From Candidatus Methanoplasma sp. (GTDB lineage: Archaea; Thermoplasmatota; Thermoplasmata; Methanomassiliicoccales; Methanomethylophilaceae), in contig JAISJG010000016.1 in NCBI GenBank assembly GCA_031261625.1, positions 1 through 16,735 of the forward strand: 16,735 bases of DNA. Reading direction: 5' to 3'. Shown here piece by piece: positions 6,621 through 13,032 of this stretch (the stretch's first letter is position 1; every line of letters begins with the position of its first letter). Under the pieces are notes generated by a model, which worked only from the letters and a program-made list of their open reading frames with translations, was not told the origin of the DNA and searched no databases. The position numbers were made by a program, and so were the translations under genes.

Positions 6621-7466
6621 ATGGCAAAATACGCATTTTTCCTGGGATGCATCGCACCCCTCAGATACCCCGGTGTAGAGAAATCCACCAGGGTCGTGTG
6701 CGAGAAACTCGGCATCGAGCTCGTTGAACTCAACGATGCAAGCTGCTGCCCCGCACCCGGAGTCATCAAATCATTCAGCAAGGACGCATGGATCGCCGCA
6801 GCGGCAAGGAACCTCGCCCTCGCTGAGGAACAGGGACTGCCCATAGTCACGATCTGCAACGGATGTTACGGATCTTTGTTCGAAGCGGCCCACGAGCTGA
6901 ACAACCACCCGGAAGTTCTTGCAAAAGCCAACAAACTTCTCGAGAAGATCGGCAAGAAGTACAACGGGACCACACAGGTCTTCCACTTCGCAGAGGTCCT
7001 CTACAGAGAGGTCGGCGTCGACAAGATCAAAGAGAAGATCACAAACCCCCTCGAGTACGGCGTGGCAACCTTCTACGGATGCCACTTCCTGAAGCCCAGC
7101 GACATCAAACAGCTGGACGATTCGGAGAACCCCCACATCCTTGACGACCTCGTCGAGGCCACCGGTGCAAAGAGCCTGCCCAGAAAGCAGAAGACCCTCT
7201 GCTGCGGTGCCGGAGGCGGTCTGAAGGCAGCCTTCGCAGATGTTGCGAAAGAGTTCACCAAAACGAACCTCGAGAACATCAAAGCATCAGGCGCCCAGTT
7301 CATTATCGATGTGTGCCCGTTCTGCCACCTGCAGTTCGACTCCATCCAGGGCGAGTTGGGATACAACATACCCGTGCTCCACCTCAGCCAGCTCTACGGA
7401 ATCGCTTTCGGCATGACCGAGGCAGAGCTCGGACTTTCGGCGCACGTCACGCCCGTTAAACTTTAA
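6621..7466 (+). CDS. hdrB: Heterodisulfide reductase subunit B
   Basis: HdrB holds the catalytic noncubane iron-sulfur clusters that split the CoM-CoB disulfide. Both CCG domains are intact in this 281-residue protein: Cys10, Cys42-Cys43, Cys79 and Cys82 (CX31CCX35CX2C), and Cys154, Cys194-Cys195, Cys232 and Cys235 (CX39CCX36CX2C). I chose the ATG at 6621, preceded by GGAGTGA at 6609-6615, instead of the in-frame GTG at 6612 that overlaps the hdrC stop. It is cotranscribed with hdrC and followed directly by a hairpin, so hdrCB is a two-gene unit. Codon use is visibly biased toward C-ending codons (AAC, CTC, ATC), as expected for a highly expressed gene. The subunit order hdrC-hdrB is the usual methanogen arrangement. 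Confidence 0.96.
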   Translation: MAKYAFFLGCIAPLRYPGVEKSTRVVCEKLGIELVELNDASCCPAPGVIKSFSKDAWIAAAARNLALAEEQGLPIVTICNGCYGSLFEAAHELNNHPEVLAKANKLLEKIGKKYNGTTQVFHFAEVLYREVGVDKIKEKITNPLEYGVATFYGCHFLKPSDIKQLDDSENPHILDDLVEATGAKSLPRKQKTLCCGAGGGLKAAFADVAKEFTKTNLENIKASGAQFIIDVCPFCHLQFDSIQGELGYNIPVLHLSQLYGIAFGMTEAELGLSAHVTPVKL

Positions 7467-7469
7467 ACA

Positions 7470-7501
7470 GTAAAAAGGGGGCTTCGGCCCCCCACTTTTA
7501 C
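7470..7501 (+). terminator. UUCG-capped hairpin terminator after hdrB
   Basis: Starting 4 nt after the hdrB stop, six G/C pairs (GGGGGC with GCCCCC) close a TTCG tetraloop at 7483-7486. Outside a 1x3 internal loop, six more pairs (GTAAAA with TTTTAC) extend the stem. The downstream stretch is T-rich (CATTTTT, then GTTTTAAT). It can act as a terminator or as a 3'-end stabiliser of the hdrCB mRNA. Confidence 0.7.
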
Positions 7502-7534
7502 AGTATTCTGCATTTTTCCGTTTTAATCAGCCGA

Positions 7535-7545
7535 TTTTATTAATA
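7535..7545 (+). promoter_or_regulatory. TATA box of the DUF4139 gene
   Basis: TTTTATTAATA lies about 67 nt upstream of the ATG at 7607. The implied leader of about 40 nt contains a GAGG ribosome binding site at 7595-7598, 8 nt before the ATG. Confidence 0.5.
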
Positions 7546-7606
7546 CGGCGCACAGCATTGAACAGTCATTATATCGCATCCGAGCGGTAGACAAGAGGTT
7601 CTCGAT

Positions 7607-9148
7607 ATGACAGATAACAACCCCCCATCGGTATTGGAGAAAGCAACGGTCTTTCTCAGAGGAGCGGAACTCACCCGCAGGATCACGACGAAAGTCGGAA
7701 AAGGAAAGAACACGATCGTTTTCGACGGCCTTCCCGATTCCGTCGACATTGCGAGCCTGAATGCATCCGTGATCTCAGGCGGGGATCTCGTAAGGGTCTC
7801 CGGTAATTTCGACAATCTCAAACAATCCAAAGAAAGCGGACGTATCAAAGAACTCAGGGAAAAGTTGGAGAAAGCGGAAGAGGACGTCTCCGGATTATCC
7901 GTCCGCATAGAGGTTCTGAGATCGGAGGAGGAGTTCCTGAAACTCAACAGAAGCATCGCCGGAGAATCCGGGATCAAACTCGAGGACCTGAAAATCCTGA
8001 ACGCATATCAGAAAGAGAGGCTCGACGAGATCCTTACCCAGAGATTCAGAGCACAAAGGGAGATCGTCAAAGCGAAAGAGGTCCGCGACAGTATAGCCGC
8101 CGAACTCAACGGGATAGAGCAGAATAAGATATCATTGTCCGTTTCGGTCGAAATAGCGTCAGAGAAAGAGGGCACGGCGGAGATCGTCCTGTCGTATTTC
8201 CTGGATAATGCATATTGGGTCCCGCGCCATGAGTTCAGGGTATCCGAATCGGACGGCAATGTCCGTCTGATAGCCAAGGGGGATATCGTCCAAACTACCG
8301 GGGAGGATTGGGAGGACATTCTTGTAATCCTGTCATCAGGCAATCCTTCGGTCGGAGGAACGCAGCCCGTTCTCAGGCCGTGGTTCATAGACATAATCCA
8401 ACCGCATCCGGCCGTGTTGCGCGGGACCGTAAAGGCCATTGGTCCACCGGCCCCGGAATATTCGGATATAGAAGAAGACATCCATTATTCGGAAGGGTCG
8501 GCGTCCGTTGAGAGTAATTACGCAAATGCAAAGGAAGGCAGCACCAGCATCGATTTCGAACTTCCTGCGAAGATAACCGTCCCGTCCAGGGACGATCCGT
8601 TCGCCGTGGAAATAGCAGCACACGAACTGAAAGCCGAATTACAATATTACAGTGTAAGCAAACTCGACAGGGACGTGTATCTTCTTGCCAAGATCCAGGA
8701 GTGGGAATCCCTGAATCTGATCGAGGGTGAAGTGAGTATATTCCAGGGCAACACGTTCGTAGGGAAGACATACCTGGAGCCGGGAAGGACCGAAGGGGCT
8801 TTGGAATTGTCTCTAGGAAGGGATAAGGGAATAATCGTGAAACGTGAAAGAGGCAAGGACGTTGCATCCTCTGCGATATTCGGAAAGACCAACAAGGCCG
8901 TCCGCGTATGGAATATCACAATTCAGAACACAAGGAAAAGGGACATCGAACTCAGACTTCTCGATCAGATACCCGTGTCGGTCAACAAAAGCGTCGTTGT
9001 GGATGTCGTGAACCTCTCCGGGGCCGAGTTGAACAAAGAGACAGGTGAGGTATCGTGGGTTCTGAATATCAAAGCCGGGGAGACAGTGAAGAAAGTCCTG
9101 TCCTATTCTGTTACATACCCGAAGGAAGGGGTCGTACCTTTGGAGTGA
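7607..9148 (+). CDS. DUF4139 (MuiA-like) protein, cytoplasmic
   Basis: The 513-residue protein has the order typical of the mucoidy-inhibitor A-like family. The N-terminal DUF4140-like strand region contains EKATVFLRGAELTRR (about residues 11-25). A charged coiled-coil follows at about 68-150 (KELREKLEKAEEDVSGL and neighbours). DUF4139 fills the rest, with its signature LSYFLDNAYWVPRHEFRV, the GDIVQTTGEDWEDI segment, and the closing WVLNIKAGETVKKVLSYSV. A short acidic linker interrupts the C-terminal domain near residues 283-305. Bacterial relatives are usually exported; here there is no signal peptide or membrane segment, so the protein should be cytosolic. The molecular function of the family is not established. 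It has its own promoter and no operon partner. Confidence 0.85.
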   Translation: MTDNNPPSVLEKATVFLRGAELTRRITTKVGKGKNTIVFDGLPDSVDIASLNASVISGGDLVRVSGNFDNLKQSKESGRIKELREKLEKAEEDVSGLSVRIEVLRSEEEFLKLNRSIAGESGIKLEDLKILNAYQKERLDEILTQRFRAQREIVKAKEVRDSIAAELNGIEQNKISLSVSVEIASEKEGTAEIVLSYFLDNAYWVPRHEFRVSESDGNVRLIAKGDIVQTTGEDWEDILVILSSGNPSVGGTQPVLRPWFIDIIQPHPAVLRGTVKAIGPPAPEYSDIEEDIHYSEGSASVESNYANAKEGSTSIDFELPAKITVPSRDDPFAVEIAAHELKAELQYYSVSKLDRDVYLLAKIQEWESLNLIEGEVSIFQGNTFVGKTYLEPGRTEGALELSLGRDKGIIVKRERGKDVASSAIFGKTNKAVRVWNITIQNTRKRDIELRLLDQIPVSVNKSVVVDVVNLSGAELNKETGEVSWVLNIKAGETVKKVLSYSVTYPKEGVVPLE

Positions 9149-9182
9149 TAATCGAAATCTCATCAAAACCTTTTTCAAAAAT

Positions 9183-9228
9183 CCGTCAAAGTGGGAAGTA
9201 AAATACCGTCAAAGTGGGAAGTATAATA
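9183..9228 (+). repeat. Two tandem 23-nt repeats forming the promoter of the DUF4143-type ATPase
   Basis: CCGTCAAAGTGGGAAGTA occurs at 9183-9200 and 9206-9223. Including the following five bases, the units 9183-9205 and 9206-9228 are directly abutting 23-mers with one mismatch (A versus T at unit position 19). That single change turns GTAAAATA into GTATAATA, a better TATA box, which sits 27 nt upstream of the GTG at 9252. The repeats therefore incorporate the promoter itself, as expected for operators of a repressor that blocks TBP or TFB. Confidence 0.8.
9221..9228 (+). promoter_or_regulatory. TATA box inside the second 23-nt repeat
   Basis: GTATAATA, centred near 9225, lies 27 nt upstream of GTG 9252. 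No Shine-Dalgarno sequence follows, so a leaderless transcript starting at or next to the GTG is the simplest reading. The distance to the alternative ATG at 9267 would be about 42 nt. Confidence 0.55.
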
Positions 9229-9251
9229 ACTGATAACACAATCTGGCTATT

Positions 9252-10511
9252 GTGTCAAACAAATATATGGGCAGAGTGATAGACTCGTTCATAAAAAAAC
9301 GTCTGAATTCTGCCGGCGCCATTCAGATAGAAGGATCCAAAGGATGCGGTAAAACGAGAACTGCCAAGGAGTTCTCCAACAGTGCATTCTATCTCATCGA
9401 TCCTAACAATTTAGGAAATCTCGAGATGGCACGTTCTTATCCGGCGGAAGTTCTCAAAGGTGAGGTTCCGAGACTTATCGACGAGTGGCAGTTTGCTCCG
9501 ATCCTGTGGGATGCCGTGAGATTCACGGTCGATGAACGTGGGAAGAAGGGACAATTCATATTGACCGGTTCGTCCGTACCGCAGGAGGATGGGTATCATC
9601 ATACCGGTACGGGGCGCATCTCCCGCATTCTGATGCGGCCGATGAGCCTTTACGAATCCGGAGAATCGGACGGGTCTGTTTCTGTTGAAGCATTGTTCAA
9701 CGGTGATGTAATCCGCCTGAGTGAATCGAAACTCCAGATTTCGGATATCGCCAAGCTGATTGCAAGAGGAGGATGGCCGTCGCCCATTATTGACGGAACA
9801 TACGATCCTGATTATGCAAGAGATTACGTAGAATCCATCGCGAATAACGAAGTTTCCCGTGCAGACAGGGTAAAACGCGACCCAGAAACAGTGAAGAGAG
9901 TAATGCGCTCGATATCGCGCAATATTTCCACATTAGCTACAACAGAGACGATAACAGAAGATGTCGCGGGCGACGGGAGAAGCATATCTAAGAAAATGGT
10001 GCAACAATACATCCGCGCACTGACCCGTATTTTTGTGGTGGAGGATGTTCCGGCATGGAACGCATCCACACGTTCTAAAGTTGCCATCCGCACATCTCCG
10101 AAGAGACAGATGGCGGACCCATCCCTTGCAGCAGCTGTTCTGGGATTGGATGCCGCCGGCATAATGAAGGACTTCAGAACTTTCGGATTCCTTTTCGAGT
10201 CACTATGTATAAGGGATCTGAGAGTATATTCGCAGGTGCTGGGCGGAGAGATCAACCATTACAGGGACAGATACGATCTGGAAGCGGATGCGGTCATCCG
10301 CCTTACGGACGGGAGATGGGCGGCCGTTGAAGTCAAACTCGGCGTTGCGGATGTAGATAATGCCGCGAAGAACCTTTTGAAACTCAGGGAACGTATCGAC
10401 GAGGAGAAGATGAATTCCCCATCTTTCCTAATGGTACTCACAGGTACAGGATATGCATATCAGCGCGACGACGGAGTGCTGGTCGTACCGATAGGTTGCC
10501 TTGGTCCGTGA
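9252..10511 (+). CDS. AAA-type ATPase with DUF4143-like nuclease-fold C-terminus
   Basis: The 419-residue protein has Walker A GSKGCGKT (28-35), Walker B PRLIDEWQ (Asp77-Glu78) and a FILTGSSVP sensor segment, the pattern of the AAA_14 plus DUF4143 family. A helical middle region contains a winged-helix-like stretch (TETITEDVAGDGRSISKKMVQQYIRAL). Near the C-terminus, Asp346 (LEADAVIRL) and Glu360-x-Lys362 (VEVKLG) fit a PD-(D/E)XK core. Such proteins are widespread, often multicopy and biochemically undefined. The start is GTG 9252, supported by TATA distance; ATG at 9267 (Met6) is the alternative. It is a single-gene unit behind tandem promoter repeats and is not closely related in sequence to the other ATPase in this window, although both share the ATPase-plus-nuclease-fold plan. 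Confidence 0.88.
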   Translation: MSNKYMGRVIDSFIKKRLNSAGAIQIEGSKGCGKTRTAKEFSNSAFYLIDPNNLGNLEMARSYPAEVLKGEVPRLIDEWQFAPILWDAVRFTVDERGKKGQFILTGSSVPQEDGYHHTGTGRISRILMRPMSLYESGESDGSVSVEALFNGDVIRLSESKLQISDIAKLIARGGWPSPIIDGTYDPDYARDYVESIANNEVSRADRVKRDPETVKRVMRSISRNISTLATTETITEDVAGDGRSISKKMVQQYIRALTRIFVVEDVPAWNASTRSKVAIRTSPKRQMADPSLAAAVLGLDAAGIMKDFRTFGFLFESLCIRDLRVYSQVLGGEINHYRDRYDLEADAVIRLTDGRWAAVEVKLGVADVDNAAKNLLKLRERIDEEKMNSPSFLMVLTGTGYAYQRDDGVLVVPIGCLGP

Positions 10512-10662
10512 ATCATCATTCCTCGTATTGTTATGTAAATAACTGTGGATTATGGTCGGTTTTTGCTCATTATGACGGAAATATAGATATAATCAGGATT
10601 CGGATTCCGCGCCCAACGAAAGGGAATACAATGTTTTGGAATGATGGGAAATCATACGATAT

Positions 10663-10672
10663 GTTTATATAA
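10663..10672 (+). promoter_or_regulatory. Unassigned TATA-like element
   Basis: TTTATATAAT is preceded directly by the interrupted palindrome CATACGATATG (10652-10662). It lies about 150 nt from the eS1 start codon, well upstream of a better-placed TATA at 10766-10777. It could drive a long eS1 leader or a separate small RNA. Confidence 0.4.
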
Positions 10673-10765
10673 TAGCGGTCCATCCTAATTGTATAATAAT
10701 ATCCTAAAAGTGATATTGAAAAATATGCTGGCTAGTCCGCAAATCCACGGATCCGAGTTACAAAG

Positions 10766-10777
10766 CTATTAATATAG
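10766..10777 (+). promoter_or_regulatory. TATA box of the eS1 gene
   Basis: CTATTAATATAG is a palindromic AT-box about 47 nt upstream of the ATG at 10819. The implied leader of about 20 nt carries a full GGAGG ribosome binding site at 10808-10812, 6 nt from the ATG. Confidence 0.6.
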
Positions 10778-10818
10778 CAATCGAATCCCACGGTACATCA
10801 GAATCATGGAGGATTCAC

Positions 10819-11604
10819 ATGGCAGGAGCATCACAGGCATCTAAAAAAGCAAAAGGCAATGCAGGCCGTAAGGTCAAGGACAAGTGGAAGGCAAAGGAGT
10901 GGTACAACGTACACGCACCCCGCCTCTTCAACGAAGTGGTCATAGGCGAGACACCCGCCGCGGACCCGGAACTCCTCATCGGAAGGACAGCCGAGGTTAC
11001 CGTTCAGGACCTCACCGGTGACTTTTCGAAGATGCACATAAAGCTCAAATTCAAGATCACAGGCACTGACGGCCACGAGGCTAAGACCCAGTTCACCGGT
11101 CACGACCTCACCAGCGATTACGTCAGAAGGCTGACCCGCAGAAAGAAGACGAAGACCGACCACGTCGTCGACGTCACCACATCCGACGGATACTTCCTCA
11201 GGATCAAGACGATGTCCATCGCGGAGAGACGCATACAGTCCTCCCAGGAGATCGGAATGAGGCACATCATCGGCATCACACTCGTCGATATCGCCAAAGA
11301 GAAGTCCCTCGCCGGCATAATCAAGGACATCATATCCGGAGACCTCTCCAAGGATGTCGCTAAAGCATGCCGCGTGGTCATACCGATCAAGAGGATCGAG
11401 ATCCGCAAGACCGAAGTTCTCGCATACGGAGAAGGAGAGCCCGAATCCATCGTGGATAACGTGCCCGCACCCGAACCCGAGGCGGAGACCGAGGTCGAAG
11501 TAGAAGCAGAGACCGAAGCAGAATCCCCGGCAGAGTCCCAGGAGCCCGCAGCCGAAGAGGTCAGCGAGCCCGAGGAAGAGGCCGAGGAACCAGATTCCGA
11601 GTAA
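10819..11604 (+). CDS. rps3ae: 30S ribosomal protein eS1 (S3Ae)
   Basis: eS1 is an archaeal and eukaryotic small-subunit protein near the platform and mRNA exit. The 261-residue sequence has the lysine-rich N-terminus followed by KDKWKAKEWYNVHAPRLFN, then GRTAEVTVQDLTGDFSKMHI, the ARGININE-rich GHDLTSDYVRRLTRRKKTKTD, and the SSQEIGMRHIIG and VIPIKRIEIRKTEVL segments, all typical of the family. The family core ends near residue 205. Residues 214-261 form an extra acidic tail with about 20 Glu, one Asp and no Lys or Arg, rich in Pro and Ala. C-ending codons dominate, as expected for strong expression. The gene has its own promoter and a strong GGAGG site, and is followed by the tRNA-Met gene on the same strand. 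Confidence 0.96.
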   Translation: MAGASQASKKAKGNAGRKVKDKWKAKEWYNVHAPRLFNEVVIGETPAADPELLIGRTAEVTVQDLTGDFSKMHIKLKFKITGTDGHEAKTQFTGHDLTSDYVRRLTRRKKTKTDHVVDVTTSDGYFLRIKTMSIAERRIQSSQEIGMRHIIGITLVDIAKEKSLAGIIKDIISGDLSKDVAKACRVVIPIKRIEIRKTEVLAYGEGEPESIVDNVPAPEPEAETEVEVEAETEAESPAESQEPAAEEVSEPEEEAEEPDSE

Positions 11605-11668
11605 ACCCTACCGGAATCCTCCAAAACACTTTAAACATAAACCCCTTTAACTCGGATATAGGAAATAT

Positions 11669-11777
11669 GCCGGGGTGGCTCAGCCTGGTGGAGCGTCGGA
11701 CTCATAGGGTTCTGGTCAATAGGACCTCTTCCAGGGAAATCCGAAGGTCATGGGTTCGAACCCCATTCCCGGCACCA
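11669..11777 (+). tRNA. Elongator tRNA-Met (CAU) with intron and encoded CCA
   Basis: All arms can be folded by eye. Acceptor GCCGGGG (11669-11675) pairs with TCCCGGC (11767-11773), the discriminator is A, and CCA is encoded at 11775-11777. The D stem is GCTC/GAGC. The anticodon stem is TCGGA (11696-11700) with TCCGA (11740-11744), and the loop reads CTCATA plus A after splicing, giving anticodon CAT at 11703-11705. The T arm is ATGGG-TTCGAAC-CCCAT. A G1-C72 pair argues against the archaeal initiator, and the anticodon stem sequence favours elongator Met over the CAU-reading tRNA-Ile2. A TATA-like TTTAAACATA at 11630-11639 lies about 35 nt upstream. Confidence 0.93.
11707..11738 (+). other. 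tRNA intron (32 nt) at position 37/38
   Basis: The intron separates A37 (11706) from A38 (11739). A bulge-helix-bulge can be drawn. C32-T33-C34 pair with GGG at 11734-11736 (one G-U), with an A-A mismatch as the fourth step. T36-A37-G1 and AAA (11737-11739) form the two 3-nt bulges, and both predicted cuts fall after the second bulge base. Inside, GG/CC pairs and a GGTC-AATAG-GACC hairpin (11714-11726) complete the fold. This matches archaeal splicing-endonuclease substrates, in a slightly relaxed form. Confidence 0.82.
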
Positions 11778-11824
11778 ACCTATCTCATTCTATCGATTTC
11801 AGTACTTCCCCACACGTCATCGGC

Positions 11825-11832
11825 TTTTATAC
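11825..11832 (+). promoter_or_regulatory. TATA box of the arsA-like operon
   Basis: TTTTATAC is centred about 26 nt upstream of the ATG at 11854, with no Shine-Dalgarno sequence in between. It predicts a leaderless mRNA for the five-gene unit 11854-16450. Confidence 0.6.
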
Positions 11833-11853
11833 GCTTAACGCCGTCACGGTCTC

Positions 11854-13032
11854 ATGAGGACCATCATCTACAGCGGTAAGGGCGGTGTAGGGAAAACATC
11901 GGTCGCTGCTGCAACTGCCATAAGATCGGCAAGAATGGGGCACCGCACCATAATAATGAGTGTCGACACGGCCCACTCGCTCGGTGATTCCTTGGGTGTC
12001 GAATTATCGTCGGATATAGTCAACGTCGAAAAGAACCTGGATGCGTTGGAACTCAACATCATCCACGAGATGCGGACGAAATGGGTCAGCATTAAGGATT
12101 ACATCTCGGCGTTCATGCTGTCACAGGGAATGGAGGACATCTCCGCAGAGGAGATGGCGATACTGCCCGGCATGGAGATGGCGGCGGCTTTGTTCTATGT
12201 GCTTCAGTTCAGGGACAGCAAGGAATATGATGTGGTCATCATTGATACCGCACCTACCGGCGAGACCCTCAGACTGATGAGTTTCCCGGATGTTTCCAAT
12301 TGGTATATCGATAAATTGTTCAGTGTCGCCAAAAGGGTCGTTTCCATCGCAAGGGTCACCGTCGGTAAGGTTATGGACATGCCGCTCCCGTCGAAGGAGG
12401 TCATGGAAAGCATAGGGGACATTAAGGACCAGATGGAAAGAGTGAAGGAGATCCTGGAGGACCCGGAACAGACGACCATACGTCTCGTCCTGAATCCTGA
12501 AAGGATGCCGATAAACGAGACCATGCGTGCTTACACCTACCTGTGTCTTTACAATAAAACGGTCGAGTGCCTGGTGGTCAACAAGATCCTTCCGGCGGAT
12601 GCCGACGGCGAGTTCCTGAAAGCCAGACTTGCGGAGCAGGAAAAGTATATGGAACTCATCCATCACGCATTCGATCCTCTCAAGATACTCAAGGCGTATC
12701 AATTCCCGACGGAGATGAGAGGTATGGAGAAACTCAATATCATGGCGGATACGATCTTCGGGGATTCCGATCCGACCGTGACGTATGCGACATCGAGTCC
12801 GATGCGGTTCATCACTAAAAAAGGGATAGACGAACTGCATATCAAAATGCCCTTCGCGGACAAGGGCGGAATAGAACTGTTTAAGGCGAATGACAACTCT
12901 ATCATAGTAGAGGCCGGCGGTCAGAAAAGAAAGATATCGCTTCCTCAGACATTGTCCAACGCGGAGATGCTGGGGGCCGAATTCGATGATGAAGGGCTGA
13001 TAGTGAAATTCAAGAGGAAGAAAAATGAGTAA
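11854..13032 (+). CDS. ArsA/Get3-family ATPase with HSP20-like C-terminal domain
   Basis: The 392-residue protein has the deviant Walker A SGKGGVGKT (residues 7-15, signature Lys9 and Lys14), the switch I segment VDTAHSLGD (Asp38, Asp45) and switch II DTAPTG at 131-136. From about residue 318 a beta-rich end with the sequence IELFKANDNSIIVEAGGQKR matches the small HSP20-like domain found in bacterial-type ArsA relatives. The CxxC zinc motif that holds Get3 dimers together is absent. Such ATPases deliver tail-anchored membrane proteins (Get3) or energise arsenite export (ArsA). No arsenic gene is nearby, so a targeting or chaperone role is more likely, though unproven. It heads a tight operon; the next gene starts inside its last codons (8-nt overlap). 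Confidence 0.9.
   Translation: MRTIIYSGKGGVGKTSVAAATAIRSARMGHRTIIMSVDTAHSLGDSLGVELSSDIVNVEKNLDALELNIIHEMRTKWVSIKDYISAFMLSQGMEDISAEEMAILPGMEMAAALFYVLQFRDSKEYDVVIIDTAPTGETLRLMSFPDVSNWYIDKLFSVAKRVVSIARVTVGKVMDMPLPSKEVMESIGDIKDQMERVKEILEDPEQTTIRLVLNPERMPINETMRAYTYLCLYNKTVECLVVNKILPADADGEFLKARLAEQEKYMELIHHAFDPLKILKAYQFPTEMRGMEKLNIMADTIFGDSDPTVTYATSSPMRFITKKGIDELHIKMPFADKGGIELFKANDNSIIVEAGGQKRKISLPQTLSNAEMLGAEFDDEGLIVKFKRKKNE

Larger units (their letters stand above)
10512..10818. other. 307-nt intergenic region with two promoters
   Basis: No open frame above about 15 codons that looks coding was found on the + strand. The region is AT-rich and holds a strong TATA-like element at 10663-10672, a second AT-box at 10691-10701, and the eS1 promoter at 10766-10777. 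Nothing recognisable as tRNA, C/D-box or H/ACA RNA could be established, though a small RNA starting near 10695 is possible. Confidence 0.5.

Noticed and set aside
9252..10511. Transposon or insertion-sequence origin for the ATPase block
   Set aside because: No transposase, terminal inverted repeats or target-site duplication was found; the only repeats are the promoter-proximal 23-mers.
10726..10773. 15-codon open frame starting ATGCTGGCT
   Set aside because: It has no ribosome binding site, is very short and overlaps the eS1 promoter; nothing supports coding.
10775..10797. T-loop-like ATCGAATCCC suggesting a tRNA before eS1
   Set aside because: No acceptor, D or anticodon stems can be paired around it; the resemblance is limited to the loop.
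11854..13032. Arsenic-resistance operon based on the ArsA-like ATPase
   Set aside because: No arsB, arsR, arsD or arsC-like gene is present; the neighbours are AMMECR1, pyrC and YkgJ-type genes.
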